Shown here: positions 8,174 to 17,868 of the stretch, piece after piece
Numbering within the stretch: the stretch's first letter is position 1
How the letters are laid out: each line of letters starts with the position of its first letter
Assembly: GCF_017874615.1 (NCBI RefSeq)
Contig: NZ_JAGIKV010000003.1
Span: 124,001-188,000, forward strand
Length of the DNA: 64,000 bases
Direction: 5' to 3'
DNA from: Paenibacillus xylanexedens
GTDB lineage: Bacteria; Bacillota; Bacilli; Paenibacillales; Paenibacillaceae
The notes under the pieces: model-generated
Databases searched by the model: none
What the model was told of the DNA's origin: nothing
What the model saw: only the letters and a program-made list of their open reading frames with translations
Position numbers and translations under genes: made by a program

Positions 8174-9205
8174 TTAGGAAATCAGATGGCAGGCAGCCTG
8201 ATGTCCCTCATGAATGGTGCGCAGTTCGGGAACTTCAGAAGAGCAGCGATCAACTGCAAATGGACAACGTGTATGAAACCGGCATCCACTAGGTGGGTGG
8301 ATGGGAGAAGGGATATCACCGGTTAACTGAACACGTTCTTTTGGCTGATTACGTTTCGTCGATGGAATGGAACTCAGCAGTGCGCGTGTATACGGATGTT
8401 GCGGGCGATCAAACAGCGATTTTTTATCAGCGATCTCGACGATTGTGCCCAAGTACATCACGATCACACGATCAGAGATGTGACGGACCACACCAAGATC
8501 ATGGGAAATAAACAGGTAGGTCAGTTGATGTTGTTTCTGAAGTTTTTTGAGCAAATTAATAATCTGAGCCTGAATGGATACATCCAGTGCGGAGACGGCT
8601 TCGTCACAGATAATCAATCGGGGCTCCAGGGCAAGTGCTCGAGCGATACCAATCCGCTGGCGCTGCCCACCACTAAATTCATGAGGCAAACGATCGACAT
8701 GCTCCGGACGCAAACCAACATTGTCCATCAGTTCACGGATGCGTTCATCCTGTTTGCCGCGAGGGACGACTTTCTGGATCTCCAGTGCTTCCTTCAAAAT
8801 CTGCCGTACGGTCTGGCGTGGGTTTAAAGAGGCGAAGGGGTCTTGAAAAATAATCTGCATATCCTTGCGCATTCGCTTTAACTCAGCTTTATTTAACTCT
8901 AGAATGTTCTTACCTTGAAAATATATCTCTCCACTCGTTGGGTCATCGAGTCGTAGGATGGAACGGCCCGTCGTTGATTTGCCACAACCCGACTCCCCTA
9001 CAATGCTGAGCGTTTCACCTGCATGAATCTGAAAGCTGATGTCATCCACAGCTTTGACATGGTGAACCACTCTGCCGAGCAAGCCTCCTCGAATCGGAAA
9101 GTATTGTTTCAAATGCCTGATATCAGCAAGAACATCAGAACTCGAAAGTGCCGAAGAATTCATGTCCGTTGCGGATAATTGGTGCTTCACATGGATGTTT
9201 GTCAT
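8174..9205 (-). CDS. Oligopeptide-type ABC transporter ATP-binding protein (OppF/DppF-like)
   Basis: The product is 343 residues. Walker A is GESGCGKST, the Q-loop [11 protein letters not shown], the signature [15 protein letters not shown], Walker [14 protein letters not shown], and the switch His is in FISHDLGV. The C-terminal extension carries the Cys-rich [14 protein letters not shown] motif of the Opp/Dpp family. The N-terminus has an extra 25 or so residues ahead of the nucleotide-binding fold. The start codon overlaps the stop of the OppD-like gene by 4 nt (ATGA). Last gene of a four-gene transporter operon whose binding protein is encoded in the divergent amidohydrolase operon. It hydrolyses ATP to drive uptake. 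Confidence 0.93.
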   Translation of the reverse strand: MTNIHVKHQLSATDMNSSALSSSDVLADIRHLKQYFPIRGGLLGRVVHHVKAVDDISFQIHAGETLSIVGESGCGKSTTGRSILRLDDPTSGEIYFQGKNILELNKAELKRMRKDMQIIFQDPFASLNPRQTVRQILKEALEIQKVVPRGKQDERIRELMDNVGLRPEHVDRLPHEFSGGQRQRIGIARALALEPRLIICDEAVSALDVSIQAQIINLLKKLQKQHQLTYLFISHDLGVVRHISDRVIVMYLGTIVEIADKKSLFDRPQHPYTRALLSSIPSTKRNQPKERVQLTGDIPSPIHPPSGCRFHTRCPFAVDRCSSEVPELRTIHEGHQAACHLIS

Positions 9206-10248
9206 ATCACTTTACTCCCTTCCTGATTCGAGATGTGCGGTTGGCCGCTTGCATCAGAGCCACTCCAGTTTTCGTCATACATCCAACAGCGTACCGATTC
9301 TTCATCGGAATTCTTCAACAGCTCAGGCTGAGCCGTAGAACAGATATCTTTGCGGAAAGCACATCTGGGGGCGAATCGGCAACCTGAAGGTAGATCATAA
9401 GGACTCGGAACAGTTCCCGGGATGGCTAACAACTCATCCTGGTCTTCATCGATCCTTGGCAGTGACTGAAGCAGTCCCTGGGTGTAGGGATGTTTGGGGT
9501 TATCGAATATGGAATCCACAGAGGCGTATTCAACAATCTGTCCTGCATATAGAACAGCCACGCGGTCACAGGTTTCTGCGACAACACCCAGATCATGTGT
9601 GATCAGGATGATGGACATGCCCATACGCTGCTGGAGTTGCTTCATCAGATCAAGAATCTGAGATTGTACGGTTACATCGAGCGCTGTCGTGGGTTCGTCT
9701 GCGATTAACAGATCAGGTTGACAAGCCATAGCCATTGCAATCATGACGCGTTGACGCATGCCGCCACTAAGCCGGAAGGGTTCCTGATGCGCGCGTTCTT
9801 CAGGGGAGGGGATTCCTACCATGCGTAACAGTTCAACGGCCTTTGCCCAAGCTTCTTTCCGTCCCAGGTTCTCATGCAGCCTGAACACTTCAGCAACCTG
9901 TTCTCCGACTGTATAAACAGGATTCAGCGAGGTCATCGGCTCTTGAAAAATCATGGATATCTCTTTGCCACGAATACGCCGCATCTGTTCTTCAGACTTG
10001 GTCAACAGATCCTCATTCTTGAACAAAATCTGACCTCCAACCGTTCGTCCCGGCCGACTTAGAAGCTGCATGATAGAGAGAGATGTCATGCTTTTTCCAC
10101 AACCGGATTCTCCAACCAGACCTAGTGTTTCTCCGCGATATATACTGAAATCAATGCCATCAACGGCTTTGCTAATTCCTTCGTCCGTAAAAAAGTATGT
10201 TTGCAGTCCTTGTACTTCCAGCAACTTCTCCTGTGTTACCATAGCCAT
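9202..10248 (-). CDS. Oligopeptide-type ABC transporter ATP-binding protein (OppD/DppD-like)
   Basis: The product is 348 residues, of normal OppD length. Walker A is GESGCGKSM, the Q-loop [11 protein letters not shown], the signature [15 protein letters not shown], Walker [14 protein letters not shown], the H-loop LITHDLGVV. The C-terminal [15 protein letters not shown]ys motif is the family's HPY region. It pairs with the OppF-like subunit, to which it is translationally coupled. The gene lies 15 nt downstream of the first permease gene. Together they form the motor of a peptide or small-amide importer in the cytoplasmic membrane. Confidence 0.93.
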   Translation of the reverse strand: MAMVTQEKLLEVQGLQTYFFTDEGISKAVDGIDFSIYRGETLGLVGESGCGKSMTSLSIMQLLSRPGRTVGGQILFKNEDLLTKSEEQMRRIRGKEISMIFQEPMTSLNPVYTVGEQVAEVFRLHENLGRKEAWAKAVELLRMVGIPSPEERAHQEPFRLSGGMRQRVMIAMAMACQPDLLIADEPTTALDVTVQSQILDLMKQLQQRMGMSIILITHDLGVVAETCDRVAVLYAGQIVEYASVDSIFDNPKHPYTQGLLQSLPRIDEDQDELLAIPGTVPSPYDLPSGCRFAPRCAFRKDICSTAQPELLKNSDEESVRCWMYDENWSGSDASGQPHISNQEGSKVI

Positions 10249-10263
10249 GCGATTTCCTCCTCC

Positions 10264-11184
10264 TTAATCCATCTCAATCCTTTTGTTGAAGTACCGGTAT
10301 AACAGATCCACACCCAGATTCACGAATACAAAAATGACAGAAGCAACAAGTACACCTCCTTGTACGACAGGTAGGTCCCTCATACGAATGGCATCAACGA
10401 TCAATCGCCCCAGACCATTGATAGCAAATACGGATTCGACCAGAACCGTCCCACCAAGCAGTGTTCCAAATTGCAATCCGATGACCGTGATCACGGGAAT
10501 AAGCGCGTTTTTGAGGGCGTGTTTGTACACAATGAGTCTATTTTTCAGACCCTTTGCCCGTGCGGTACGGATGTAGTCCTGATGAATGACATCCAGCATA
10601 CTGGAACGGGTCATGCGGGCAACAATGGCTGCTCCCGAAGCACCAAGCGTGATAGCAGGTAAGATGACGTGTTCCAGGCTTCCCCAGCCGGTAACGGGCA
10701 ATAGATGATATTTGACGGAGAAAAAAGAGATTAACATCATGCCCAGCCAGAAGCTGGGGAGTGAGATGCCCAGCAGGGCAACCAGCATGATCAGGCGATC
10801 CGCTGCACTATGTTGGCGGGTGGCGGATACAATTCCCGCTATCATACCGAGTACAATCGTGATGACAATACTCGCGAGTGCCAATTGAATGGTGGTGGGC
10901 AAGCGAAGCATAATTTCGTCCATTACCGGATGGTCTGAGCGATACGAGGTTCCCAGATCTCCGCGAAACACATCGAGTACATACTGGATGTATTGCAGCG
11001 GAAGAGGCCGATCAAGTCCCAGATCATGGCGGATGGCTTGTACCGTTTCTTCAGATGCTCCGTCTCCGGCGATGAGAACGGCAGGGTCTCCGGGGACCAT
11101 CTGCATAATGAGAAAGACGACTAGAATGACGCCGAATATAACGGGAACGGTCTGAATAAGACGTCGCACAATGTAGGTCAGCAT
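10264..11184 (-). CDS. Oligopeptide-type ABC transporter permease (OppB/DppB-like)
   Basis: The product is 306 residues with six predicted membrane helices. The N-terminal RRLIQTVPVIFGVILVVFLI helix and MVPGDPA motif are diagnostic of the DppB family. The cytoplasmic coupling (EAA) loop reads DYIRTARAKGLKNRLI. It forms the channel together with the OppC-like permease encoded 31 nt upstream. The ATPase genes follow at 15 nt. Nothing unusual is seen in its length or motifs. Confidence 0.93.
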   Translation of the reverse strand: MLTYIVRRLIQTVPVIFGVILVVFLIMQMVPGDPAVLIAGDGASEETVQAIRHDLGLDRPLPLQYIQYVLDVFRGDLGTSYRSDHPVMDEIMLRLPTTIQLALASIVITIVLGMIAGIVSATRQHSAADRLIMLVALLGISLPSFWLGMMLISFFSVKYHLLPVTGWGSLEHVILPAITLGASGAAIVARMTRSSMLDVIHQDYIRTARAKGLKNRLIVYKHALKNALIPVITVIGLQFGTLLGGTVLVESVFAINGLGRLIVDAIRMRDLPVVQGGVLVASVIFVFVNLGVDLLYRYFNKRIEMD

Positions 11185-11215
11185 ATATGATGTTCTCTTC
11201 CTTTCATGAGCAAAG

Positions 11216-12100
11216 TTATTTTAATTTGGGGTCAAGTGCATCCCGTAGACCATCACCAAACAGATTGAAGCCGATCACAAGTGTGGATATGGCGAGGCCG
11301 GGGAAAAGAGCCAGATATGGGGCACTGAACATGTAATCACGTCCACTGCTTAACAGGGCACCCCATTCTGCGGAAGGAGGCTGAGCACCCAGACCTAGAA
11401 AGGAAAGGCCTGCTGCGGACAGAATTGCAGTTGCGAGTCGCAACGTAATCTGCACGATAATAGGCGACATAATATTGGGCAATATGTGCACGAGAATGAT
11501 TCGCAGATCACTTCCGCCAAGCGTGCGTATGGAATCAATGTATTCAAGCTTACGGACGGTCAGTGTTGAGCCTCTTACAATTCGTGCGAACATGGGAATG
11601 GAGAAGACACCGACAGCAATCATGACATTGATCAGGCTTGCTCCCAGTGCACTAACAATAGCCAAAGCGAGCAAAATACCCGGAAAGGCTAGAAGGATAT
11701 CCATGATTCTCATAATAATGGCATCCAGCCAGCCACCGTAGTAACCAGCTACCAGTCCCAGAAACACGCCGAAGATTGCACCAATACTTACAGCAGCAAC
11801 ACCGATTAATAGAGATAATCGTGTTCCGTAGATGATGCGGCTAAGCAGGTCGCGACCTTTATCATCCGTACCCATCCAATGATCCCAGGAGGGGAGAAGT
11901 AATTTGTCAGGCAGATGAATGTTATAAGGATCGTATGGAGCAATCCATGGGGCAAAAAGAGCAACAATAATATAGAAGAGAACAATGAGGCCTCCGGCAG
12001 AGGCTAGTTTGTTTGCTGCCATACGGGTAAGAAACTTACGCAGTTGACCAGGTCTTATTACCGTGTGTGGAGCAGCAGGTGTGATCAAAGATTGATTCAT
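11216..12100 (-). CDS. Oligopeptide-type ABC transporter permease (OppC/DppC-like)
   Basis: The product is 294 residues. ATG 12100 was chosen because AAAGGAGG lies 7 nt before it. A 14-residue upstream extension is not supported. The OppC_N segment (NKLASAGGLIVLFYIIVALF) is followed by PYDPYN and HWMGTDDKGRD, then the BPD_transp_1 domain with coupling loop YIDSIRTLGGSDLRI and the family motif LSFLGLGAQPP. First gene of the minus-strand transporter operon. It starts about 200 nt from the divergent amidohydrolase operon, so the two share a control region. Confidence 0.93.
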   Translation of the reverse strand: MNQSLITPAAPHTVIRPGQLRKFLTRMAANKLASAGGLIVLFYIIVALFAPWIAPYDPYNIHLPDKLLLPSWDHWMGTDDKGRDLLSRIIYGTRLSLLIGVAAVSIGAIFGVFLGLVAGYYGGWLDAIIMRIMDILLAFPGILLALAIVSALGASLINVMIAVGVFSIPMFARIVRGSTLTVRKLEYIDSIRTLGGSDLRIILVHILPNIMSPIIVQITLRLATAILSAAGLSFLGLGAQPPSAEWGALLSSGRDYMFSAPYLALFPGLAISTLVIGFNLFGDGLRDALDPKLK

Positions 12101-12306
12101 AGGAGCCTCCTTTATCGCTTGATATGTTAATAAAACTAACACATAATAATGAAAAATAAAGGATTTTTACTCATGAAGTAAAAAAAACGAAAATTTAAGT
12201 AAATATCATGTAAATAAACATGACAATTAATCGCTAGAATGAAATTCAAGGCAGGTTTGACAGCCTCCAACTCCAAACAAAGAAGCTAAGAAGGGGGAGA
12301 TGTGAA
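12101..12306. promoter_or_regulatory. Divergent control region between transporter and amidohydrolase operons
   Basis: The 206-nt AT-rich region has no gene. On the plus strand TAGAAT (12235-12240) is a good -10 candidate, with only a weak -35 about 17-18 nt upstream. On the minus strand several AT-rich -10-like hexamers occur. No clear operator palindrome, T-box or riboswitch was recognised. Whatever controls the locus probably binds here. Confidence 0.35.
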
Positions 12307-13587
12307 TTGGATAACATGAATTCAACAGACTACTGGCTGCTTAATGTTCAGATTGAACGCCGCTATGTGTATGACGGGGATGCTGTACGGGGTACGGAAA
12401 CAGAACTTAGTCATGTACAGATTAGAGAAGGGGTGATTGTGCAAGTCATTGCGGCTGACAGGATGAATTCGGTCAACATGGACGGAGAACAGATTCTAGC
12501 GGAGCCTGCGTATGATGGCAGAGGAATGTTGATGTTACCTTCATTTACCGAGAAGCATGTTCATCTGGACAAAACATTGCTGGGAGAACCGTGGCAAGCG
12601 GTTATACCCGCCAGCGGGGTGGCGGGTAGATGTGAAATCGAGAAACGAATTCTTCCGCAGCTTGTCACACCGCCGCAGCAAAGGGCTGAACTTCTGCTTC
12701 AACGTCTGATTGAAGCGGGTTCTACCCATATACGGACCCATATCGATGTGTATCCTGAAGCAGGAATCAAACAAATGGAACCCGTTCTGAACTTGTTCCA
12801 TTCTTATCGTCATCAGATTACACATGAGGTCGTGGCGTTCCCTCAGCATGGTTTATTGCGCTCGGGCAGCAAGACATTGGTTCGTGAAGCGCTTCGGCAG
12901 GGGGCTCATCTGGTTGGTGGGGTGGATCCTGCAACAATGGACACGGACCTGGAGGCAAGTTTGCAACTGATGGTGGAGCTTGCAGTTGAAGCGGGTGCAG
13001 GTATAGACCTGCATCTCCATGATCCGGATTATTTGGGCACCTATACAATGAAGAGATTGGCAAAATTGACCGTGGAGGCAGGACTGCAGGGCAACGTATC
13101 GATCAGTCATGCATTTGCGCTTGGTGAAGTCAGTGAGGCAGAAGCTCGATCTACAGCAGATCTGTTGGCAGAGGCGGGAATAACCATCATAACCAGTGCG
13201 CCTCATGGTCGAACGTTGCCACCTGTGCCTCTGCTGTGGGAGCATGGAGTGAGTGTGGAAGCAGGGTGTGACAACATATATGATACGTGGCAACCCTTCG
13301 GAAACGGAGACATTCTGGAGCGTGCCTCGAGACTCGCAGAACGGTTTGCCTGGATTGATGAACGTTCTTTAGCGCAGTCGCTGAGATTGATCACGGGAGG
13401 CAGAGAGACATTGGATGCTCAAGGTGAACGGGTGTGGCCTGTTCCTGGCGATTCGGCGGATTTGATATTGGTGGATGCGAGCTGTGCAGCGGAGGCAGTA
13501 GCCCGCAGAGCACCAAGAAAAGCAGTTTTCTCCAAAGGACATCTCATCTGGGATGATCAGAAGGGACACCGAAAGGTGCATGAGTAA
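12307..13587 (+). CDS. Cytosine-deaminase-like amidohydrolase, paralog 1 of 4
   Basis: The product is 426 residues. The TTG start at 12307 lies 8 nt after AAGGGGGAG. It belongs to the metal-dependent CodA-like amidohydrolases. Metal ligands H84 and H86 lie in KHVHLDKT. THIRTHIDV, VAFPQHGLLRS and GGVDPAT are diagnostic. The third ligand region reads IDLHLHDPDYLGTYTM, a further His is in SISHAFALG, and the catalytic/metal Asp is D322 in GCDNIYDTWQPFGNGD. Where E. coli CodA has HCDE with catalytic Glu217, this protein has HLHD. It probably hydrolyses a cyclic amide or amidine, but not necessarily cytosine. First of a plus-strand operon with three paralogs and an OppA-like binding protein. Confidence 0.85.
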   Translation: MDNMNSTDYWLLNVQIERRYVYDGDAVRGTETELSHVQIREGVIVQVIAADRMNSVNMDGEQILAEPAYDGRGMLMLPSFTEKHVHLDKTLLGEPWQAVIPASGVAGRCEIEKRILPQLVTPPQQRAELLLQRLIEAGSTHIRTHIDVYPEAGIKQMEPVLNLFHSYRHQITHEVVAFPQHGLLRSGSKTLVREALRQGAHLVGGVDPATMDTDLEASLQLMVELAVEAGAGIDLHLHDPDYLGTYTMKRLAKLTVEAGLQGNVSISHAFALGEVSEAEARSTADLLAEAGITIITSAPHGRTLPPVPLLWEHGVSVEAGCDNIYDTWQPFGNGDILERASRLAERFAWIDERSLAQSLRLITGGRETLDAQGERVWPVPGDSADLILVDASCAAEAVARRAPRKAVFSKGHLIWDDQKGHRKVHE

Positions 13588-13614
13588 GTGTTTGGACAAA
13601 CCTACGAATGTTAA

Positions 13615-14934
13615 TTGGATTCGGATCATTTGACGAAAAAGGGGATGAGGAGCATTTTACAGCATCAGCATACACCGTATTGGTTACGCAATGTCCGTCT
13701 GGAACAAGGGTATCGTTATGAGAATGATCATATAACCGGGACCCTAAGTGAATTGTTTGATCTATGGATCGAACATGGGAAAATCATGCGAATCGTTAAA
13801 GCGGAAGATCGTAATATTTCAGATTCGTTAACGGTTACTACAGAATTGATGAATGAAGGAAAAGCGGAGTTGGCTATGCCAAGCTCAGATCGGGATGCGG
13901 GGGGAATGCTGCTTTTGCCGGGGTTCCGGGAAATGCATATTCACATTGATAAAACGTATTACGGTGGACCTTGGATCGCGCCGACGCCACCTGAAGGAAT
14001 TTTCAAAAGAATTGCAGAGGAGCGTGAACTGTTGCCACGGCAATTGCCGCATGCACAGGAAAGGGCTGTGAGAGTATTGTCTCTTCTGCAATCCAGCGGG
14101 GTTACGCATGTGCAAACTCACTGCAATATTGATCCTCAGATTGGGCTTGCCAACCTTGAAGCAACCGTGTCAGCCGCGGCTCAGTTTAGCCAGAGTCTCA
14201 CATGCGAGATTGTGGCGTTTCCACAACATGGTCTTCTACGCAGTGGCGTCGTTGCAGAAATGAAAGAGGCACTGCGACGCGGTGCGCGCTGGGTAGGCGG
14301 GGTGGACCCGGCAACGGTAGATAATGATATCGAAAAATCACTCTTTACCATCATGGACCTGGCGGTGGAAGCCAATGCAGGAGTGGATATTCACATTCAT
14401 GATCCGGGTCATTTGGGCACATTTACGATGAATCGTCTTGCAGCGATGACGGAGCAGGCCGGTTGGCAGGGACGTGTGAATGTGAGTCATGCATTGGGTT
14501 TTGCAGACGTTCCAGAAGCGATGCAGGTGCAACTGGCCGAACGGTTTGCGGAACTGGATATCTCGATAACGTCAACTGTACCGCTTAACCGCTGGATGCC
14601 CTACTCTCTTCTGAAGAAATACGGAGTTCGAGTTGAATTGGGTGAAGATACCATCACGGATCACTGGGGACCTTTTGGCCGTGGTGACATATTGGAACGA
14701 GCCGGACGGTTAGCCGAGCGTGAGCGATGGAGTTCAGAACGAGGATTAGCCGAGACACTGGGATATATTACAGGGGGAATCACACCGCTAGACGAACAGG
14801 GTAATATTCAATGGCCTCTCATTGGTGATCCAGCGACAGCGGTTCTTGTACAGGCTTCCTGCTCGGCCGAAGCAATCGCAAGGCGTTCAAGGCGAGGTGG
14901 GTCCATATATCAAGGGGATCTGGTTAACGGGTAA
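13615..14934 (+). CDS. Cytosine-deaminase-like amidohydrolase, paralog 2 of 4
   Basis: The product is 439 residues from TTG 13615. ATG 13645 is an alternative, and neither has an ideal ribosome site, so the start is uncertain. It is the closest of the set to paralog 1: H108/H110 in EMHIHIDKT, VQTHCNIDPQ, IVAFPQHGLLRS, GGVDPATVDND, VDIHIHDPGHLGTF, NVSHALGF, and the metal Asp D345 in GEDTITDHWGPFGRGD. It follows paralog 1 by 27 nt and precedes the binding-protein gene by 55 nt. Enzyme of the same TIM-barrel fold, probably acting on a different or later intermediate of one imported compound. Substrate unknown. Confidence 0.83.
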   Translation: MDSDHLTKKGMRSILQHQHTPYWLRNVRLEQGYRYENDHITGTLSELFDLWIEHGKIMRIVKAEDRNISDSLTVTTELMNEGKAELAMPSSDRDAGGMLLLPGFREMHIHIDKTYYGGPWIAPTPPEGIFKRIAEERELLPRQLPHAQERAVRVLSLLQSSGVTHVQTHCNIDPQIGLANLEATVSAAAQFSQSLTCEIVAFPQHGLLRSGVVAEMKEALRRGARWVGGVDPATVDNDIEKSLFTIMDLAVEANAGVDIHIHDPGHLGTFTMNRLAAMTEQAGWQGRVNVSHALGFADVPEAMQVQLAERFAELDISITSTVPLNRWMPYSLLKKYGVRVELGEDTITDHWGPFGRGDILERAGRLAERERWSSERGLAETLGYITGGITPLDEQGNIQWPLIGDPATAVLVQASCSAEAIARRSRRGGSIYQGDLVNG

Positions 14935-14989
14935 CATTCAGACATATTACATCATTCAGTTCAATTCATAACGGAAGTAGGAGATTATT

Positions 14990-16546
14990 ATGAAAAAAAG
15001 AGGGTTTGTCGGAAGCATGCTGGCATTGTCCATGACACTTGTAATCAGTGCTTGTTCATCGGGAGGAACATCTACTGCAGGTGGTGAAGCGGTCTCTCCG
15101 GGAGAACGCCAATCGGGCGGTACACTGGTCATAGCGAGACAGAGTGATGCCAATAATCTGGACCCTCAGTATAGTTCCCAGATTAATTCGATGGCGGTAT
15201 ACCATCATAAAATAACAGAAGGGCTTGTCTTGATGGACAAGAACAGCAAGTACCAACCATTGCTGGCAACGGAGTGGACGCAACTGAAAGATACAACATG
15301 GGAGTTCAAATTGCGTGAGGGAGTGTCTTTCCACGATGGGACACCTTTTAATGCAGAGGCTGTTCAAAAAACGTTTGAACGTATTCCGACCACACCCAAA
15401 GCAGGCATGTTCTCCATGATCAAGGAAGTGAAGGCGGTGGACGAGCATACGATTCAGTTTATCCTGAATTATCCTTACGCTCCAATCATGTCGTTGCTTG
15501 CCAGTGCGGAAGGAAATATACTTAGCCCGGCTTCCATAGAATCGGCGGGAACAGATATGGTGAAGGAACCTGTCGGAACAGGACCGTTTGTATTTGAATC
15601 ATGGACACCAGGAGACAAAATTGTACTTGCTAAAAATGAAAATTATTGGGGTGACAAACCAAACATCGATAAAGTGGAGTTTAAAACCTTCCCGGAAGAT
15701 ACGACCCGCTTAGCAATGGTTGAGACAGGAGAGGCCCAGGTAGCAGAACAGGTTCCCTCCACAGAGATTGCACGGATTGAAGCATCTTCAACCATGAAAC
15801 TGGGGCGTTACGAGGCTTTTTCTACGGACCATATAGGGTTTAATACAAGCAAAGAGCCATTTAACAACCCGTTGGTTCGCCAGGCTGTAGCGTACGCGGT
15901 GGACAAGGAATCTATCGTCAGCGGCGTGTACAACAATATTGGCAAGGTAACGGACTCCACACTCGGAACCACGATGATCGGATACAGTTCCAATGTGAAG
16001 GGGTACAGTTATGATCTGAACAAAGCGAAGTCCTTGCTTGCTGAGGCTGGGTATCCAGAGGGGTTCTCGGCCACGTTATATACCAGTGATAACAAAACAA
16101 GAGTGAACGTAGCAGAGGTATTACAGTCTCAGTTGAAAGGTATCGGAATTAACCTTGAGGTGAAAGTGCTGGAGTTTGGAGCTTACATTGATGCAGCAGC
16201 CAAAGGGGAAACCGAAATGTTCCTAAGTGGATGGGGGAATGCAACAGGCGATGCGGATTATAACCAGTTCAACCTCTTTCACAGCACCTCCAAAGGAGTC
16301 CCTGGTAATCATTCCTTCTATAATAATCCGGAAGTGGATCAATTCATTGAAGATGCCCGGAAAGAAACGGACCCGGATAAACGCACAGCCATTTATGAAA
16401 AAGCCATTCAACTTGAACTGAATGATGTTCCTACTTTACCGTTCCGTAATGGCGAGAATCTGGCAGCCCTCTCCAAAGATGTGGATGGGGTATGGATTAG
16501 TCCATCCGGTTTTGTTGAGATCAACAGCGCAAGCTTTCTGAAATAA
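14990..16546 (+). CDS. Oligopeptide-type substrate-binding lipoprotein (SBP_bac_5)
   Basis: The product is 518 residues with a lipoprotein signal (MKKRGFVGSMLALSMTLVIS, lipid-accepting Cys in ISACSSGG). The SBP_bac_5 fold is recognised from GGTLVIARQSDANNLDPQ at the start of the mature part. WEFKLREGVSFHDGTPFNAE, EPVGTGPFVFESW and AQTDKNENYW-like segments (here AKNENYWGDKP) follow. It captures the solute for the divergently encoded Opp-type permease, which has no binding protein of its own. Its position inside the amidohydrolase operon ties transport to those enzymes. Binding proteins of this family carry peptides, nickel, glycosides or other small amides, so the ligand is open. Confidence 0.93.
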   Translation: MKKRGFVGSMLALSMTLVISACSSGGTSTAGGEAVSPGERQSGGTLVIARQSDANNLDPQYSSQINSMAVYHHKITEGLVLMDKNSKYQPLLATEWTQLKDTTWEFKLREGVSFHDGTPFNAEAVQKTFERIPTTPKAGMFSMIKEVKAVDEHTIQFILNYPYAPIMSLLASAEGNILSPASIESAGTDMVKEPVGTGPFVFESWTPGDKIVLAKNENYWGDKPNIDKVEFKTFPEDTTRLAMVETGEAQVAEQVPSTEIARIEASSTMKLGRYEAFSTDHIGFNTSKEPFNNPLVRQAVAYAVDKESIVSGVYNNIGKVTDSTLGTTMIGYSSNVKGYSYDLNKAKSLLAEAGYPEGFSATLYTSDNKTRVNVAEVLQSQLKGIGINLEVKVLEFGAYIDAAAKGETEMFLSGWGNATGDADYNQFNLFHSTSKGVPGNHSFYNNPEVDQFIEDARKETDPDKRTAIYEKAIQLELNDVPTLPFRNGENLAALSKDVDGVWISPSGFVEINSASFLK

Positions 16547-16566
16547 CGGACGGAGGAGTGGTCAAC

Positions 16567-17868
16567 ATGATCCGCCAACTCATTCAAAATTGCCGGATTC
16601 CCGGGTGTCATGGACTTCATAATATCGTATTGCATGGTACAACCATTGAGCAGATCCTGCCGTCTTCGGACGGTGGGGGTTCATCCATAAGTGACATGAC
16701 AGGTATGATCCATGGAGAACTTGAAGAAAATCATGGGCAGTATGGATTTATATTTGATGCTAAGGGTGGTCTCGTACTGCCAGGATTAATTGAACCCCAC
16801 ATCCATCTGGAAAAGGCGCTTTTGCTTGATCGCATGCCTGGTGATGCTGCCTCATTGCAGGAAGCGATCTCGATGACAGCCGCACTTAAGGCGGGCTTCA
16901 CGGAGTCCGATATGATCAAAAGATCCATAGAAGTCATCCGAAAACTGTCCCGTTACGGCGTAACCAGACTCCGTTGTCATGTTGAAGTGGACCCCTTGCT
17001 GGGACTACGGGCTATGAACAGTGCGTTGACTGTGAAAGAGAAAATGGAGGACATGATGGAGATCCAGATTGTGGTCTTTCCGCAAGAAGGGATTATTAGT
17101 GCCCCAGGTACCGCAGATCTTATGGAAGAGGCAGTAAGGATGGGAGCCGACGTAATTGGTGGAATCACTTATGTCGATCCTGAACTGGATGAACATTTGA
17201 ATTTTACGTTTGAACTGGCTGCGCGGTATAATCGCCCCCTTGATTTTCATGCTGATTTCTCATTAAATCCTGATGATGAAGCTATACTTCACATTGCGAA
17301 TAAGACCTTGGAATATGGCTTCCAGGGCAGAGTTTCGGCTGGCCATGTAACATCGCTTGCGGCTATGCCTCGGAAAAAGGTGAAGTTATATGCCAGAAAG
17401 ATTGCAGAAGCGGATCTTCATCTCATGACACTTCCTGCAACAGATCTGTATCTTAATGGTCGAGCGGATAACGATAACACCCGCAGAGGCATAACGCCGG
17501 TTAGTTTGTTGCGGGACGAAGGGGTGAACGTAATTTACGGCGCCAACAATATTCAAAATGCCTTTACACCTTTTGGTAATGGCAATCCGTTTGATATCGC
17601 TTGGTTGCTTGCCCATACGGCCTACATGGGGAGTGAAGCGGATGCCGATACATTGGTGGAGATGGCAACACTTGGTGCAGCACGTGCGATGGGGATAGAA
17701 AATTATGGTCTTCAAGTTGGAGCACAGGCCGATCTGGTCATATTTCCAGTGCAATCAAGACGTGAATTGATTATTGAACGACCGCGACCTGTTGGTGTAT
17801 GGAAGAATGGTCGCCTTCTGACTACGAGAGTGGAGGATGGAGAATGTCATGAAATTAGTTATCGATAA
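16567..17868 (+). CDS. Cytosine-deaminase-like amidohydrolase, paralog 3 of 4, altered active site
   Basis: The product is 433 residues. ATG 16567 was chosen, about 10 nt after GGAGG, over a GTG at 16558. Family motifs are H78/H80 in EPHIHLEKAL, RLRCHVEVDPLLGLRAMN, IQIVVFPQEGII, GADVIGGI, FHADFSLNPDDEA, RVSAGHVTSL. At the position of the essential Asp (D313 of E. coli CodA, kept in the other three paralogs) it has Asn327 in GANNIQNAFTPFGNGN. The usual LDK reads LEK. Overall it is closer to true CodA (VVFPQEGI, HADF) than its neighbours are, yet it may be catalytically impaired or use different chemistry. Its last bases overlap paralog 4. Confidence 0.8.
   Translation: MIRQLIQNCRIPGCHGLHNIVLHGTTIEQILPSSDGGGSSISDMTGMIHGELEENHGQYGFIFDAKGGLVLPGLIEPHIHLEKALLLDRMPGDAASLQEAISMTAALKAGFTESDMIKRSIEVIRKLSRYGVTRLRCHVEVDPLLGLRAMNSALTVKEKMEDMMEIQIVVFPQEGIISAPGTADLMEEAVRMGADVIGGITYVDPELDEHLNFTFELAARYNRPLDFHADFSLNPDDEAILHIANKTLEYGFQGRVSAGHVTSLAAMPRKKVKLYARKIAEADLHLMTLPATDLYLNGRADNDNTRRGITPVSLLRDEGVNVIYGANNIQNAFTPFGNGNPFDIAWLLAHTAYMGSEADADTLVEMATLGAARAMGIENYGLQVGAQADLVIFPVQSRRELIIERPRPVGVWKNGRLLTTRVEDGECHEISYR

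Noticed and set aside
8111..8827. Several plus-strand frames of 70-143 codons
   Set aside because: They are antisense shadows of the OppF-like ATPase gene.
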